Assembly: GCA_036505275.1 (NCBI GenBank)
Contig: DASXTS010000405.1
Span: 1 to 15,567 of the forward strand
Direction of reading: 5' to 3'
DNA length: 15,567 nucleotides
From: DASXTS01 sp036505275
GTDB taxonomy: Bacteria; Actinomycetota; Actinomycetes; Mycobacteriales; Pseudonocardiaceae
The number at the start of each line of letters is the position of its first letter. Position 1 is the first letter of the stretch. A model generated the notes under the pieces. It was not told where the DNA came from. It was given only the letters and a program-made list of their open reading frames with translations, and searched no databases. Below, piece by piece: positions 6,405 to 14,648 of the stretch. A program made the translations under genes and the position numbers.

Positions 6405-7580
6405 ATGCGCACCCAGGTCGGGATCGTCGGCGCTGGGCCGGCGGGGTTGATGCTGTCCCACCTGCTGCATCTGCGCGGTGTCGAGTCGGTGGTGCTCGAC
6501 GTGCGGACCAGGGAGGACATCGAGGAGACGATCAAGGCCGGGGTGCTCGAGCAGGGCACCGTGGACCTGATGACCCAGACCGGGGTCGGTGATCGGCTCA
6601 AGCGGGACGGTTTCGTGCACCACGGGATCAACCTGGCGTTCTCCGGCGGCGTGCACCGCATCGACCTGTACGACCTCACCAGCGGCCGCGCGGTGACCGT
6701 CTACGCCCAGCACGAGGTGCTCAAGGACCTGATCGCCAAGCGACTCGACGACGGCGGGGACGTCCGGTTCGGGGTCACCGACACCACCGTCGATGGTGTC
6801 ACCGGAGACCGCCCGACGATCCGGTTCAGCTACCAGGGCCAGCGGCAGGAGCTGGAGTGCGACTTCGTGGCCGGCTGCGACGGCTCCCGCACCTACACCC
6901 GGTTCCTGATCCCCGAGGGCGAGGTACGCACCGACTTCTTCCGCCAGTACCCGTTCGCCTGGTTCGGCATCCTGGCTCAGGCCCCACCCTCGTCCGACGA
7001 GCTGATCTACGCGCACTCCGAGCGCGGGTTCGCGTTGATCTCCACCCGATCACCCAGCGTGCAGCGGCTGTACTTCCAGTGCGACCCGGAGACCAATGTC
7101 GACGACTGGTCGGACGAGCGGATCTGGGAGGAGATCCAGGCCCGCGTCGCAGGCGCCGGGGCCAGCATCAAGACCGGCACCATCTTCCAGAAGTCCGTGC
7201 TGCAGTTCCGGTCGTTCGTCTGCGAGCCAATGCAGTACGGGCGGTTGTTCCTGGCCGGCGACGCCGCACACACCGTGCCGCCCACCGGCGCCAAGGGGCT
7301 GAACCTGGCCGTGGCCGACGTGCACGTGCTGGACCGGGCGCTCGGCGCGTACTACGACGCCAAGGACACCGGCCTGCTGGAGTCCTACACCTCGACCGTG
7401 TTGCGCCGGATCTGGCGCGCGCAGCACTTCTCCTGGTGGATGACCTCCATGCTGCACCGCTTCTCCGACGCGACTGACTTCGACCTGCGCCGCCAGATCG
7501 CCGAGCTCGAAATGGTCACCGGCACCACCTCCGCCGCCAAGACACTGGCCGACAACTACGTCGGCCTGCCGCTGGACTGA
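6405..7580 (+). CDS. pobA: 4-hydroxybenzoate 3-monooxygenase
   Basis: A 391-aa flavoprotein that hydroxylates 4-hydroxybenzoate to protocatechuate with NAD(P)H and O2. The FAD dinucleotide motif GAGPAG is at residues 9-14, the DG motif is in AGCDGSRTY, and the second FAD motif GRLFLAGDAAHTVPPTGAKG contains Asp286. Tyr202, Ser213 and Arg215 (IYAHSERGFALISTRS) align with the substrate-binding Tyr201, Ser212 and Arg214 of the Pseudomonas fluorescens enzyme, and NYVGLPLD supplies Tyr385. Length matches the 394-aa reference. The ribosome binding site AAGGAG is ideal. It is the last plus-strand gene before the rhamnose operon; no protocatechuate dioxygenase or pca genes occur in the window, so the product must be handled elsewhere. 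Identification is firm. Confidence 0.95.
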   Translation: MRTQVGIVGAGPAGLMLSHLLHLRGVESVVLDVRTREDIEETIKAGVLEQGTVDLMTQTGVGDRLKRDGFVHHGINLAFSGGVHRIDLYDLTSGRAVTVYAQHEVLKDLIAKRLDDGGDVRFGVTDTTVDGVTGDRPTIRFSYQGQRQELECDFVAGCDGSRTYTRFLIPEGEVRTDFFRQYPFAWFGILAQAPPSSDELIYAHSERGFALISTRSPSVQRLYFQCDPETNVDDWSDERIWEEIQARVAGAGASIKTGTIFQKSVLQFRSFVCEPMQYGRLFLAGDAAHTVPPTGAKGLNLAVADVHVLDRALGAYYDAKDTGLLESYTSTVLRRIWRAQHFSWWMTSMLHRFSDATDFDLRRQIAELEMVTGTTSAAKTLADNYVGLPLD

Positions 7581-7684
7581 GCAGCCCCGGCCGAGAGGTC
7601 ACCGCCGCGCCCCGCCGAGCCGAGTCGATCAACGACGGCTTGAATCGTGACAGATCGCCTGCAAACGCCCCTGGGTCGACGCCC

Positions 7685-7713
7685 TTGACATCGGTAACCA
7701 TGTCTGCCATCGT
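7685..7713 (+). promoter_or_regulatory. predicted sigma70-type promoter of the rhamnose operon
   Basis: A perfect TTGACA (7685-7690) is followed 17 bp later by CATCGT (7708-7713), which keeps the A2, T3 and T6 of the -10 consensus. Transcription would start near 7720, inside the LacI-type operator and about 70 nt before the isomerase ATG. Confidence 0.65.
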
Positions 7714-7717
7714 TCTA

Positions 7718-7729
7718 TGAAACGTTTCA
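7718..7729. promoter_or_regulatory. LacI-family operator (TGAAACGTTTCA)
   Basis: A perfect 12-bp palindrome with central CG, the classic LacI/GalR-family site. It lies directly after the predicted -10 and overlaps the predicted transcription start, the position expected for a repressor. It implies control by a LacI-type rhamnose regulator encoded outside this window. Confidence 0.8.
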
Positions 7730-7791
7730 ATTCGGCCTACCTCGAGGATCAACTCGCCGCGCAGCCCGGCACCGACCGAGAGTGATGTGAC

Positions 7792-8970
7792 ATGACCGAC
7801 ACCGCGACCGTGACCGCCACCGTGAACGAGGTGCTGCGGGCCCAGGCCATCGAGACCCCGTCCTGGGCATACGGCAACTCCGGCACCCGGTTCAAGGTCT
7901 TTCCGCAGCCAGGGGTGCCGCGCACCCCGTACGAGAAGCTGGCCGATGCCGCGATGGTGCACCGGCTGACCGGCGTCGCCCCGAGCGTGGCGCTGCACAT
8001 CCCGTGGGACGCCGTCGAGGACTACGGCCGGCTGGCCAAGTACGCCGCCGACCAGGGGGTGCGGATCGGGGCGATCAACTCCAATGTGTTCCAGGACAAC
8101 GACTACATGCTGGGCAGCGTCACCAACCCGGACCCGCGGATCCGACGCAAGGCGCTGAACCACCTGCTGGCGTGCGTGGACATCATGGACGCCACCGGGT
8201 CACGTGATCTGAAGCTGTGGTTCTCCGACGGCACCAACTACCCAGGCCAGGACGACATCCGCACGCGGCAGGACCGGCTGGCCCAGGCGCTCGCCGCGGT
8301 GTACCAGCGGCTCGGCCCGGAGCAGCGGATGCTGCTGGAGTACAAGCTGTTCGAGCCGGCGTTCTACACGATGGATGTGCCGGACTGGGGCACCGCCTAC
8401 GCGCACTGCGTGCAGCTCGGCGACAAGGCGCAGGTGGTGGTGGACACCGGCCATCACGCGCCCGGCACGAACATCGAGTTCATCGTGGCGTTCCTGCTGC
8501 GGGCGGGAAAGCTGGGCGGCTTCGACTTCAACTCCCGTTTCTACGCCGACGACGACCTGATGGTCGGTTCCGCGGACCCGTTCCAGCTGTTCCGGATCAT
8601 GCACGAGGTGGTCAGGGGCGGCGGCCTCGCCCCCGAGGCCGGCGTGGCCTTCATGCTCGACCAGTGCCACAACATCGAGCCGAAGATCCCCGGCCAGATC
8701 CGCTCGGTGATGAACGTTCAGGAGGCCACCGCCAAGGCCCTGCTCGTCGACGCGGACAGGCTCGCCGCCGCGCAGCGGGCCGGTGACGTGCTCGGCGCCA
8801 ACGCCGTGCTGATGGACGCCTATAACACCGACGTCCGGCCACTGCTGGCGTCGCTGCGCCAGGACATGGGTCTGGACCCGGATCCGCTGGCCGCCTACGC
8901 CCGCTCCGGCTACGCCGAGCGGATCATCGCCGAACGCGCCGACGGCCAGGCGGCCGGCTGGGGCGCCTGA
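7792..8970 (+). CDS. rhaI: L-rhamnose isomerase (RhaI, TIM-barrel type)
   Basis: A 392-aa TIM-barrel sugar isomerase that converts L-rhamnose to L-rhamnulose using two divalent metals. It is of the RhaI type found in Gram-positive bacteria and Pseudomonas stutzeri, not the E. coli RhaA type. Visible metal and catalytic segments are Glu183 (LLEYKLFEPAFY), Asp218 and His221 (VVDTGHHAPGTN), Asp245 (GGFDFNSRFYADDD) and the DxD cluster that follows. The start ATG has a purine-rich stretch (GAGAGTGATG) just upstream. It is the first gene of a three-gene operon, 24 nt before the aldolase fusion, and sits behind a promoter with a LacI-type operator, so it should be repressed without rhamnose. Identity is firm. 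Confidence 0.93.
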   Translation: MTDTATVTATVNEVLRAQAIETPSWAYGNSGTRFKVFPQPGVPRTPYEKLADAAMVHRLTGVAPSVALHIPWDAVEDYGRLAKYAADQGVRIGAINSNVFQDNDYMLGSVTNPDPRIRRKALNHLLACVDIMDATGSRDLKLWFSDGTNYPGQDDIRTRQDRLAQALAAVYQRLGPEQRMLLEYKLFEPAFYTMDVPDWGTAYAHCVQLGDKAQVVVDTGHHAPGTNIEFIVAFLLRAGKLGGFDFNSRFYADDDLMVGSADPFQLFRIMHEVVRGGGLAPEAGVAFMLDQCHNIEPKIPGQIRSVMNVQEATAKALLVDADRLAAAQRAGDVLGANAVLMDAYNTDVRPLLASLRQDMGLDPDPLAAYARSGYAERIIAERADGQAAGWGA

Positions 8971-8994
8971 GCTACCCACCTGGAGAAGACGATC

Positions 8995-11040
8995 ATGACG
9001 GATGGCACGCACCCCAACGTAGCCGCGCTGCTCGGGCGCGCGAACCGGCTGGGCTCCGACCCGGCGAACTCCAACTACGCCGGCGGCAACGCCTCGGCCA
9101 AGGGCGAGGTCGCCGACCCGGTCACCGGCAAGCCGGTGCGGCTGCTCTGGGTCAAGGGCTCCGGCGGCGACCTCGGCACCCTGGTCGAGACCGGCCTGGC
9201 CGTGCTGCGGCTGGATCGGCTGAACGCACTGGTCGACGTCTACCCCGGCGTCGAGCGCGAGGACGAGATGGTCGCCGCGTTCGACTACTGCCTGCACGGC
9301 AAGGGTGGCGCCGCGCCGTCCATCGACACCGCGATGCACGGCCTGGTCGACGCCGACCACGTCGACCACCTGCACCCGGACGCCGGGATCGCGATCGCCA
9401 CCTCGGCCGACGGGGAGAAGCTGACCAAGGAGATCTACGGCGACCGGGTGGTCTGGGTGCCCTGGCGGCGGCCCGGTTTCCAGCTCGGCCTGGACATCGC
9501 CGAGGTCAAGCGGCGCAACCCGCAGGCCATTGGGGTGATCTTGGGCGGGCATGGCATCACCGCCTGGGGCGACACTTCGGACGAATGCGAGGCCAACTCG
9601 CTGGAGATCATCCGCGCCGCTCAGGAGTACATCGACGAGCGGGGCGCGGCCGAACCGTTCGGCGCCGTCGTCCCCGGCTTCGAGCCGATGCCGACGGCGG
9701 AACGGCACGCGCGGGCCGCGGCGCTGTTCCCGATCCTGCGCGGGCTTGCGTCGACCGACAGTCCCCAGGTGGGCCACTACACGGAAAGCGACGTGGTGCT
9801 GGAGTTCGTGGCCCGGGAGAAGCTGGCGGAGCTGGCCGCGCTGGGCACCTCCTGCCCGGACCACTTCCTGCGCACCAAGGTCCGGCCGATGGTGCTCGAC
9901 CTGCCGCCGACCGCGCCGCTGGACCAGGTGACCGCTCGGCTGCGGGAGCTGCACGAGGCCTACCGGGCCGACTACCGCGCGTACTACCAGCGCTATGCCG
10001 AGCCGGACAGCCCGCCGATGCGCGGCGCCGACCCGGCCATCGTGCTCGTGCCCGGGGTCGGCATGTTCTCCTTCGGCAAGGACAAGCAGACCGCCCGGGT
10101 GGCCGGCGAGTTCTACCTCAACGCGATCAAGGTGATGCGCGGCGCGGAGGCCCTCTCCCGCTACCAGCCCATCGACGAGTCGGAGAAGTTCCGCATCGAG
10201 TACTGGGCGCTGGAGGAGGCCAAGCTGCGGCGGTTGCCGCCGCCGAAGCCGTTGGCCACGAGGATCGCGCTGGTCACCGGCGCCGGCTCGGGCATCGGCC
10301 GGGCGATCGCGCACCGGCTGGCCGCCGAGGGCGCCTGCGTGGTGGTGGCCGACCTGGACGCGGCCAACGCGGCCACGGTGGCCCGCGAACTCGGCAACAC
10401 CGACAGGGCGGTCGCTGCAACCGTGGACGTCACCGACGAGGAGCAGGTGGCGCGGGCCTTCCGGGAGGCGTCGCTGGCCTTCGGCGGGGTGGACCTGGTG
10501 GTCAACAACGCCGGCCTGTCGATCTCCAAGTCGCTGCTGGAGACCTCGACTCGGGATTGGGACCTGCAGCACAACGTGATGCCGCGCGGGTCGTTCCTGG
10601 TGTCCAGGCAGGCCGCCCGCGTGATGATCGAGCAGGGTCTCGGCGGCGACATCGTCTACATCTCCAGCAAGAACTCGCTGTTCGCCGGCCCGAACAATGT
10701 GGCCTACGGCGCCGCCAAGGCAGACCAGGCGCACCAGGTGCGGTTGCTGGCCGCCGAGCTGGGTGAGCACGGCATCCGGGTGAACGGGGTGAACCCGGAC
10801 GGCGTGGTCCGCGGGTCCGGCATCTTCGCCAAGGGCTGGGGCGCGCAGCGGGCCGCCGTCTACGGCGTGCCGGAGTCCGAGCTGGGCGCCTACTACGCCC
10901 AGCGAACCCTGCTCAAGCGGGAGGTGCTGCCGGAGCACGTGGCCAATGCGGTGTTCGTGCTCACCGGCGGCGACCTGTCGCACACCACCGGCCTGCACAT
11001 CCCGGTCGACGCCGGGGTGGCCGCTGCCTTCCTGCGATGA
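8995..11040 (+). CDS. rhaEW: bifunctional rhamnulose-1-phosphate aldolase / L-lactaldehyde dehydrogenase (SDR)
   Basis: A 681-aa fusion. Residues 1 to about 415 form a class II aldolase/adducin domain: a GGNASAKGEV-type N-terminal motif, zinc-ligand candidates His125 and His127 (HVDHLHPDAG) and His186 (GGHGIT). Residues 420-681 form an SDR domain: TGAGSGIG at 428-435, NNAG at 504-507, YISSKNS, and Tyr571/Lys575 in YGAAKAD. The aldolase splits rhamnulose-1-phosphate to dihydroxyacetone phosphate and L-lactaldehyde; the SDR half oxidises or reduces the lactaldehyde. This architecture is known as RhaEW (also called RhaD aldolase/alcohol dehydrogenase), so the fusion is not new. GGAG lies 9 nt before the ATG. 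Its TGA overlaps the rhamnulokinase ATG by 4 nt. Confidence 0.93.
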   Translation: MTDGTHPNVAALLGRANRLGSDPANSNYAGGNASAKGEVADPVTGKPVRLLWVKGSGGDLGTLVETGLAVLRLDRLNALVDVYPGVEREDEMVAAFDYCLHGKGGAAPSIDTAMHGLVDADHVDHLHPDAGIAIATSADGEKLTKEIYGDRVVWVPWRRPGFQLGLDIAEVKRRNPQAIGVILGGHGITAWGDTSDECEANSLEIIRAAQEYIDERGAAEPFGAVVPGFEPMPTAERHARAAALFPILRGLASTDSPQVGHYTESDVVLEFVAREKLAELAALGTSCPDHFLRTKVRPMVLDLPPTAPLDQVTARLRELHEAYRADYRAYYQRYAEPDSPPMRGADPAIVLVPGVGMFSFGKDKQTARVAGEFYLNAIKVMRGAEALSRYQPIDESEKFRIEYWALEEAKLRRLPPPKPLATRIALVTGAGSGIGRAIAHRLAAEGACVVVADLDAANAATVARELGNTDRAVAATVDVTDEEQVARAFREASLAFGGVDLVVNNAGLSISKSLLETSTRDWDLQHNVMPRGSFLVSRQAARVMIEQGLGGDIVYISSKNSLFAGPNNVAYGAAKADQAHQVRLLAAELGEHGIRVNGVNPDGVVRGSGIFAKGWGAQRAAVYGVPESELGAYYAQRTLLKREVLPEHVANAVFVLTGGDLSHTTGLHIPVDAGVAAAFLR

Positions 11041-12509
11041 CTTCGACGACTTCGATGACTTCCATGACTCGGCAGTTTGCGGCGGCCGACCTTGGCGCGT
11101 CCAGCGGCCGGGTGATGCTCGCGCAGGTCGGGCCCGACCGGCTCGACCTGCGCGAGCTGCACCGGTTCGACAATCGCCCGGTCCGCCTGCGGGACGGTCT
11201 GCACCGTGACCACCTGCATTGGGATGTGCTGCGGCTCTACCAGGACATCCTGGACGGCCTGCGGCTTGCCGCCCGCGAGGGGATCACCAGTGTGGGCGTC
11301 GACTCCTGGGCGGTCGACTACGGGTTGCTGGACGCCACCGGTGCGCTGCTCGGCAACCCGTACCACTACCGCGACGCACGAACCGACGGTGCGCCGGACA
11401 AGGTGCACGCGCTGATCCCCTTCGGCCGGCTCTACGAGATCACCGGCTTGCAGTTCCTGCCGTTCAACACCGTCTACCAGCTTGCCGCAGCGGCCGGCAC
11501 GCCGACCCTGGACGCCGCCCGCACGCTGCTGCTCATTCCCGACCTGCTGGCGTACTGGCTCACCGGCACGGTCGGTGCGGAGGTCACCAACGCGTCCACC
11601 ACCGGGCTGCTGGATGCCCGGACCGGCGAGTGGTCGGCCGAGATCCTGGGCGCCGTCGGCATACCCGAGGGCCTTTTGCCGCCGCTGCGCCGGCCGGGCG
11701 ACGTGCTCGGCCCACTGACCTCGGCGGCACGCACCGAGACCGGCCTGGATACCGGCACCGTTGTCACCGCGGTGGGGTCGCACGACACCGCGTCCGCGGT
11801 GGTCGGCGTGCCCGCCGAGGGCGATGGCTGGGCGTACATCTGCTCCGGCACCTGGTCCCTGGTGGGGGTCGAGCTGGAGCGGCCGGTGCTCACCGAGGAC
11901 AGCCGGGCCGCCAACTTCACCAACGAGGGCGGCGTCGACGGCCGGGTGCGCTACCTGCGCAACGTCATGGGCCTGTGGGTGCTGCAGGAGGCCATGGCCA
12001 CCTGGCGGCGGGCCGGTGAGCCGCACGATCTCCGCGCGTTGCTCGCAGCGGCTGCGGACGTCCCGGCGGGCGGACCCGTCGTGGACATCGACGACCCGGC
12101 CTTCCTGCCGCCCGGCGACATGCCGGCCCGGCTCGCCGAGGCCTGCCGCCGTACCGGCCAGCCGCCGCCCGACGGCGCCGCGGCGACGGTCCGCTGCATC
12201 CTGGACAGTCTCGCCGCGGCTTACGCCCGCGCCCTGCGGGACGCCGCCCGGCTATCCGGACGGCAGTTCGACCGGGTGCACCTGGTCGGCGGCCCGGCCC
12301 GCAACGAACTGCTGTGCCAGCTCACCGCCGACGCCATTGGACTGCCCGTGCTCGCAGGCCCGGTGGAGGCCACCACGCTGGGCAACGTCCTCGTGCAGGC
12401 CCGCGCCCACGGCACCGTTACCGGCGATCTGGACAGCCTGCGCGCCCTGACCCGCGCCACCCACGACCTCCGCCGCCACGACCCGACCCCGGTCCGTCGT
12501 GAGTGGTAA
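11037..12509 (+). CDS. rhaB: rhamnulokinase (FGGY family)
   Basis: A 490-aa FGGY-type sugar kinase that phosphorylates L-rhamnulose with ATP. The phosphate-1 motif is AADLGASSGR (Asp18), GVDSWAVDYG spans Asp89 and Asp94, GSHDTASAV holds the likely catalytic base Asp250, and CSGTWSLVGVE and the C-terminal VGGPARNELL form the nucleotide site. Length fits the family. ATG 11037 overlaps the previous stop (ATGA), which favours coupled translation. Two more in-frame ATGs (11055 and 11064) follow in a short repeat, and the conserved domain begins only at about residue 14, so the true start is one of three. The stop codon lies inside the terminator stem. It completes the isomerase-aldolase-kinase set; no rhamnose transporter or mutarotase gene is in the window. 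Confidence 0.94.
   Translation: MTSTTSMTSMTRQFAAADLGASSGRVMLAQVGPDRLDLRELHRFDNRPVRLRDGLHRDHLHWDVLRLYQDILDGLRLAAREGITSVGVDSWAVDYGLLDATGALLGNPYHYRDARTDGAPDKVHALIPFGRLYEITGLQFLPFNTVYQLAAAAGTPTLDAARTLLLIPDLLAYWLTGTVGAEVTNASTTGLLDARTGEWSAEILGAVGIPEGLLPPLRRPGDVLGPLTSAARTETGLDTGTVVTAVGSHDTASAVVGVPAEGDGWAYICSGTWSLVGVELERPVLTEDSRAANFTNEGGVDGRVRYLRNVMGLWVLQEAMATWRRAGEPHDLRALLAAAADVPAGGPVVDIDDPAFLPPGDMPARLAEACRRTGQPPPDGAAATVRCILDSLAAAYARALRDAARLSGRQFDRVHLVGGPARNELLCQLTADAIGLPVLAGPVEATTLGNVLVQARAHGTVTGDLDSLRALTRATHDLRRHDPTPVRREW
11038..11068. repeat. 9-bp imperfect direct repeat at the rhaB start
   Basis: TGACTTCGA-like units recur at about 9-bp spacing (GACTTCGAC, GACTTCGAT, GACTTCCAT, then GACTC). They encode the low-complexity MTSTTSMTSMT N-terminus and create three in-frame ATG codons. 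Confidence 0.6.
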
Positions 12510-12540
12510 ATGGTGTTGGAACACCATTTACCACTCACGA
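12497..12540. terminator. bidirectional hairpin terminator between convergent genes
   Basis: Two perfectly complementary 21-nt arms (12497-12517 and 12520-12540) are separated by only GG. The hairpin contains the rhaB stop codon (12507-12509) and ends 24 bp before the stop of the convergent fusion gene. There is no T-tract, as is common for actinobacterial terminators. Being symmetric, it can act on both strands. It is distinctly more A+T-rich than the surrounding genes. Confidence 0.85.
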
Positions 12541-12563
12541 GCGTTACACCCGTCTACCGGCCC

Positions 12564-14648
12564 TCAGATGAGTTCGGCGATCATGCTGGCGGCCCTGGCG
12601 GCGCCGTCGGTCACGACCTGACGGCAGTCGACCGTGCGGCCGATGGTGGCGGCGATGGCGTCGGCGATGGCGTCGGGGCCGGTGGTGGCGTAGTCCAACC
12701 GCTGGCCCGCGCCGTAGCGGTCCAGGCGGTGGGCGACGTGGAAGTTCTGCTCGAAGTGGTGAGCGAGGGGGAAGTACAGGAACGGCCGGCGGTTTGCGGT
12801 GAGCTCCATGCACGTGGTCAAGCCGCCCTGCACGATCGCCAGGTCGGAGGCGGCGAGGTGCCGGTAGAGCTGGTGGACGTAGGCGCGCAGCTCGAGGCCG
12901 TCCCGCTGCGGGAGCGTGTCCGGATCGATTCTCGGGCCGGTGACGACCACCATCCGCAGTGCGGGAACCCGCCGCTTCGCCTCCGGAAACGCCTCGATCA
13001 CCCGCCGCAGCAGATGCCCGCCGACGCCGGAGCCGCCGACGGTGACGATGCAGAGCTGCTCGTCGTCTCCATAACCAAGTTCACCGCGCAACGCCGCCCG
13101 GTCGGCGACGTCGGACGGATCGAAGCCGGTCACGTACCCGGCGAAGGAGTAGTGCTCGCGGGTCCAGTCGCGGATCAGTGGTAGGTCCGGCCCGAACGCG
13201 TCGGGCACGATGTCGGGCTCATCGCCGACGAAGATCGCGCGGTCGCGTACCCGCGGGAAGCGGGCGATGTGCTCGATCATCTCCGCGTTGTAGTCGGCGG
13301 TCAGGTACGCCTCCCGCTCGCCGCCGTCCGGCATCGGCAGCCAGCCGACGAAGTCGGTCAACCATGCGTAGGCGGCCCGTTTGTGCTCGGGGTTCTCGTG
13401 CAGGTAGTAGTCGAGCTCCCAGGCCTCGTCGCCGATCCAGAGGTCGTACCGCTCGTCGCGCACGAGGTCGTGGAACACCATGAAGTTGGCGAGCAGGATC
13501 TCGTCCATCCGCCGGATGGCCTGGAAGCAGTGCAGGTCGTGCTCCGCCGACTCGCTCTCGATGTGGCGGGATTCGTTTGCCAGCAGTGCACTTGCCGGGT
13601 GGATTCGCTCGCCGCGCGCCTGCAGAACCCGCGTCACCGGGTGCTGGGCGAGCCAGTCGATCTCGAGATCGGGATGGAGCTTGCGCAGCTCATCGGCGAT
13701 GGCCACGTCACGCTGGGCATGGCCGAGCCCGATCGGCGAACTGATGTAGAGCGCCCGCCGCCGACGTGACCTGCCGCGCACCCAGCGCCGCGGCGCCGGC
13801 GGCTTGACGATGTCGCGCAGCAGCAGGTTGACCTCGACCGGATCGCGGACGTGCGGTGCGTGGCCGGAGCCCTCGAGGACGACAATCCGGCCGCCGGTGT
13901 GCTCGGCGAGGGCGATCCCGCGTTCGACGGGTTGGATCGAGTCGCGTTCCCCGTGGATGACGAGGACGGGGCAGCGGACCCGGGCCGCGAGCGCGCGTGC
14001 CTCGTCGGGTTCCATGCCCTGATTGGTCAGAACGAGCGTTTCGCCGGTTGTATCGAGGCCCCATCCGACGGTGTCCTCGATCGGCTTGGTGGAGTGCGGC
14101 TCGGTGAACATCTTCGACATGAAGAAGTCGAGGAAGCCCGGGTAGTCGCGAAGCCAGTAGTGCTTGTTGTACTTCGCCCAGCCCTCGTCGGTGTCCAACC
14201 GGTCCGCCCAGGAGTACACCGTCCGCTCCGGCAGCGGCGGCCCGCCACCTGGGTAGGCCGGGCCGATGAACACGGCCGCCTCGACGCGCCCTGGATGATT
14301 CGCGGCAAGCACCAGGCCCCGCTGTACGCCCAACGAGAAGCCGACCACGATCGCGCCATCGGTCTCCGTCGCATCCATCACCGCGATGGCGTCGGCCGCG
14401 AACTCGCTCTCGGCGTACGCCTCGGGCCGCGTTGGCCGGTCGGAGCGGCCGTTCCCACGCCCGTCGAAGGTGAGCACCCTGCAGTGCCGGGCAAGGTACG
14501 GGATCTGCATCTTCCAGTGCCGGGAGTGCATGATCGACCAGGTGGGCAGCAGCAGGACCGTCGGTTCGCCGGCGCCGAACACCTCGTAGTAGATCTTTAC
14601 CCCGTCGCGGTCGACGTATCCCTCAGTGACCGGTTGGCATGCGCGCAT
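12564..14648 (-). CDS. alpha/beta hydrolase - GT-B glycosyltransferase fusion protein
   Basis: A 694-aa two-domain protein. Residues 1 to about 282 are an alpha/beta hydrolase: GFSLG nucleophile elbow with Ser105, Asp236 in HGERDSIQPV, and His263 in GSGHAPHV. The usual HG oxyanion motif is replaced by LPTWS. A basic proline/arginine linker (about 283-297) leads to a GT-B fold glycosyltransferase: SPIGLGHAQRD at about 303, VTVGGSGVGGH near 530, and a donor-binding segment VQGGLTTCMEL (Glu615) followed by FPLAHHFEQNFH, as in MurG/UGT-like enzymes. There are no membrane segments. ATG 14648 is fixed by GGGAGGG 6 nt upstream and lies inside the last 26 nt of tetR. The regulator probably controls it. 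A role in detoxifying or tailoring a small molecule is possible; substrates and sugar donor are unknown. Confidence 0.85.
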   Translation of the reverse strand: MRACQPVTEGYVDRDGVKIYYEVFGAGEPTVLLLPTWSIMHSRHWKMQIPYLARHCRVLTFDGRGNGRSDRPTRPEAYAESEFAADAIAVMDATETDGAIVVGFSLGVQRGLVLAANHPGRVEAAVFIGPAYPGGGPPLPERTVYSWADRLDTDEGWAKYNKHYWLRDYPGFLDFFMSKMFTEPHSTKPIEDTVGWGLDTTGETLVLTNQGMEPDEARALAARVRCPVLVIHGERDSIQPVERGIALAEHTGGRIVVLEGSGHAPHVRDPVEVNLLLRDIVKPPAPRRWVRGRSRRRRALYISSPIGLGHAQRDVAIADELRKLHPDLEIDWLAQHPVTRVLQARGERIHPASALLANESRHIESESAEHDLHCFQAIRRMDEILLANFMVFHDLVRDERYDLWIGDEAWELDYYLHENPEHKRAAYAWLTDFVGWLPMPDGGEREAYLTADYNAEMIEHIARFPRVRDRAIFVGDEPDIVPDAFGPDLPLIRDWTREHYSFAGYVTGFDPSDVADRAALRGELGYGDDEQLCIVTVGGSGVGGHLLRRVIEAFPEAKRRVPALRMVVVTGPRIDPDTLPQRDGLELRAYVHQLYRHLAASDLAIVQGGLTTCMELTANRRPFLYFPLAHHFEQNFHVAHRLDRYGAGQRLDYATTGPDAIADAIAATIGRTVDCRQVVTDGAARAASMIAELI

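Larger units (their letters stand above)
7581..7791. other. intergenic region between pobA and the rhamnose operon
   Basis: This 211-bp region carries the rhamnose promoter and LacI-type operator in its distal half. The proximal half (7581-7680) shows no clear terminator hairpin for pobA and no coding frame. Confidence 0.6.

Noticed and set aside
8200..10998. A 932-codon open frame on the minus strand
   Set aside because: It is antisense to rhaI and rhaEW, both with full catalytic motifs. Its translation is low-complexity, rich in His, Arg, Gly and Val, as expected of a shadow frame in G+C-rich DNA.
8995..11040. The aldolase-dehydrogenase fusion as a novel protein
   Set aside because: This two-domain arrangement is an established rhamnose enzyme (RhaEW type) in actinobacteria, bacilli and Chloroflexus relatives.
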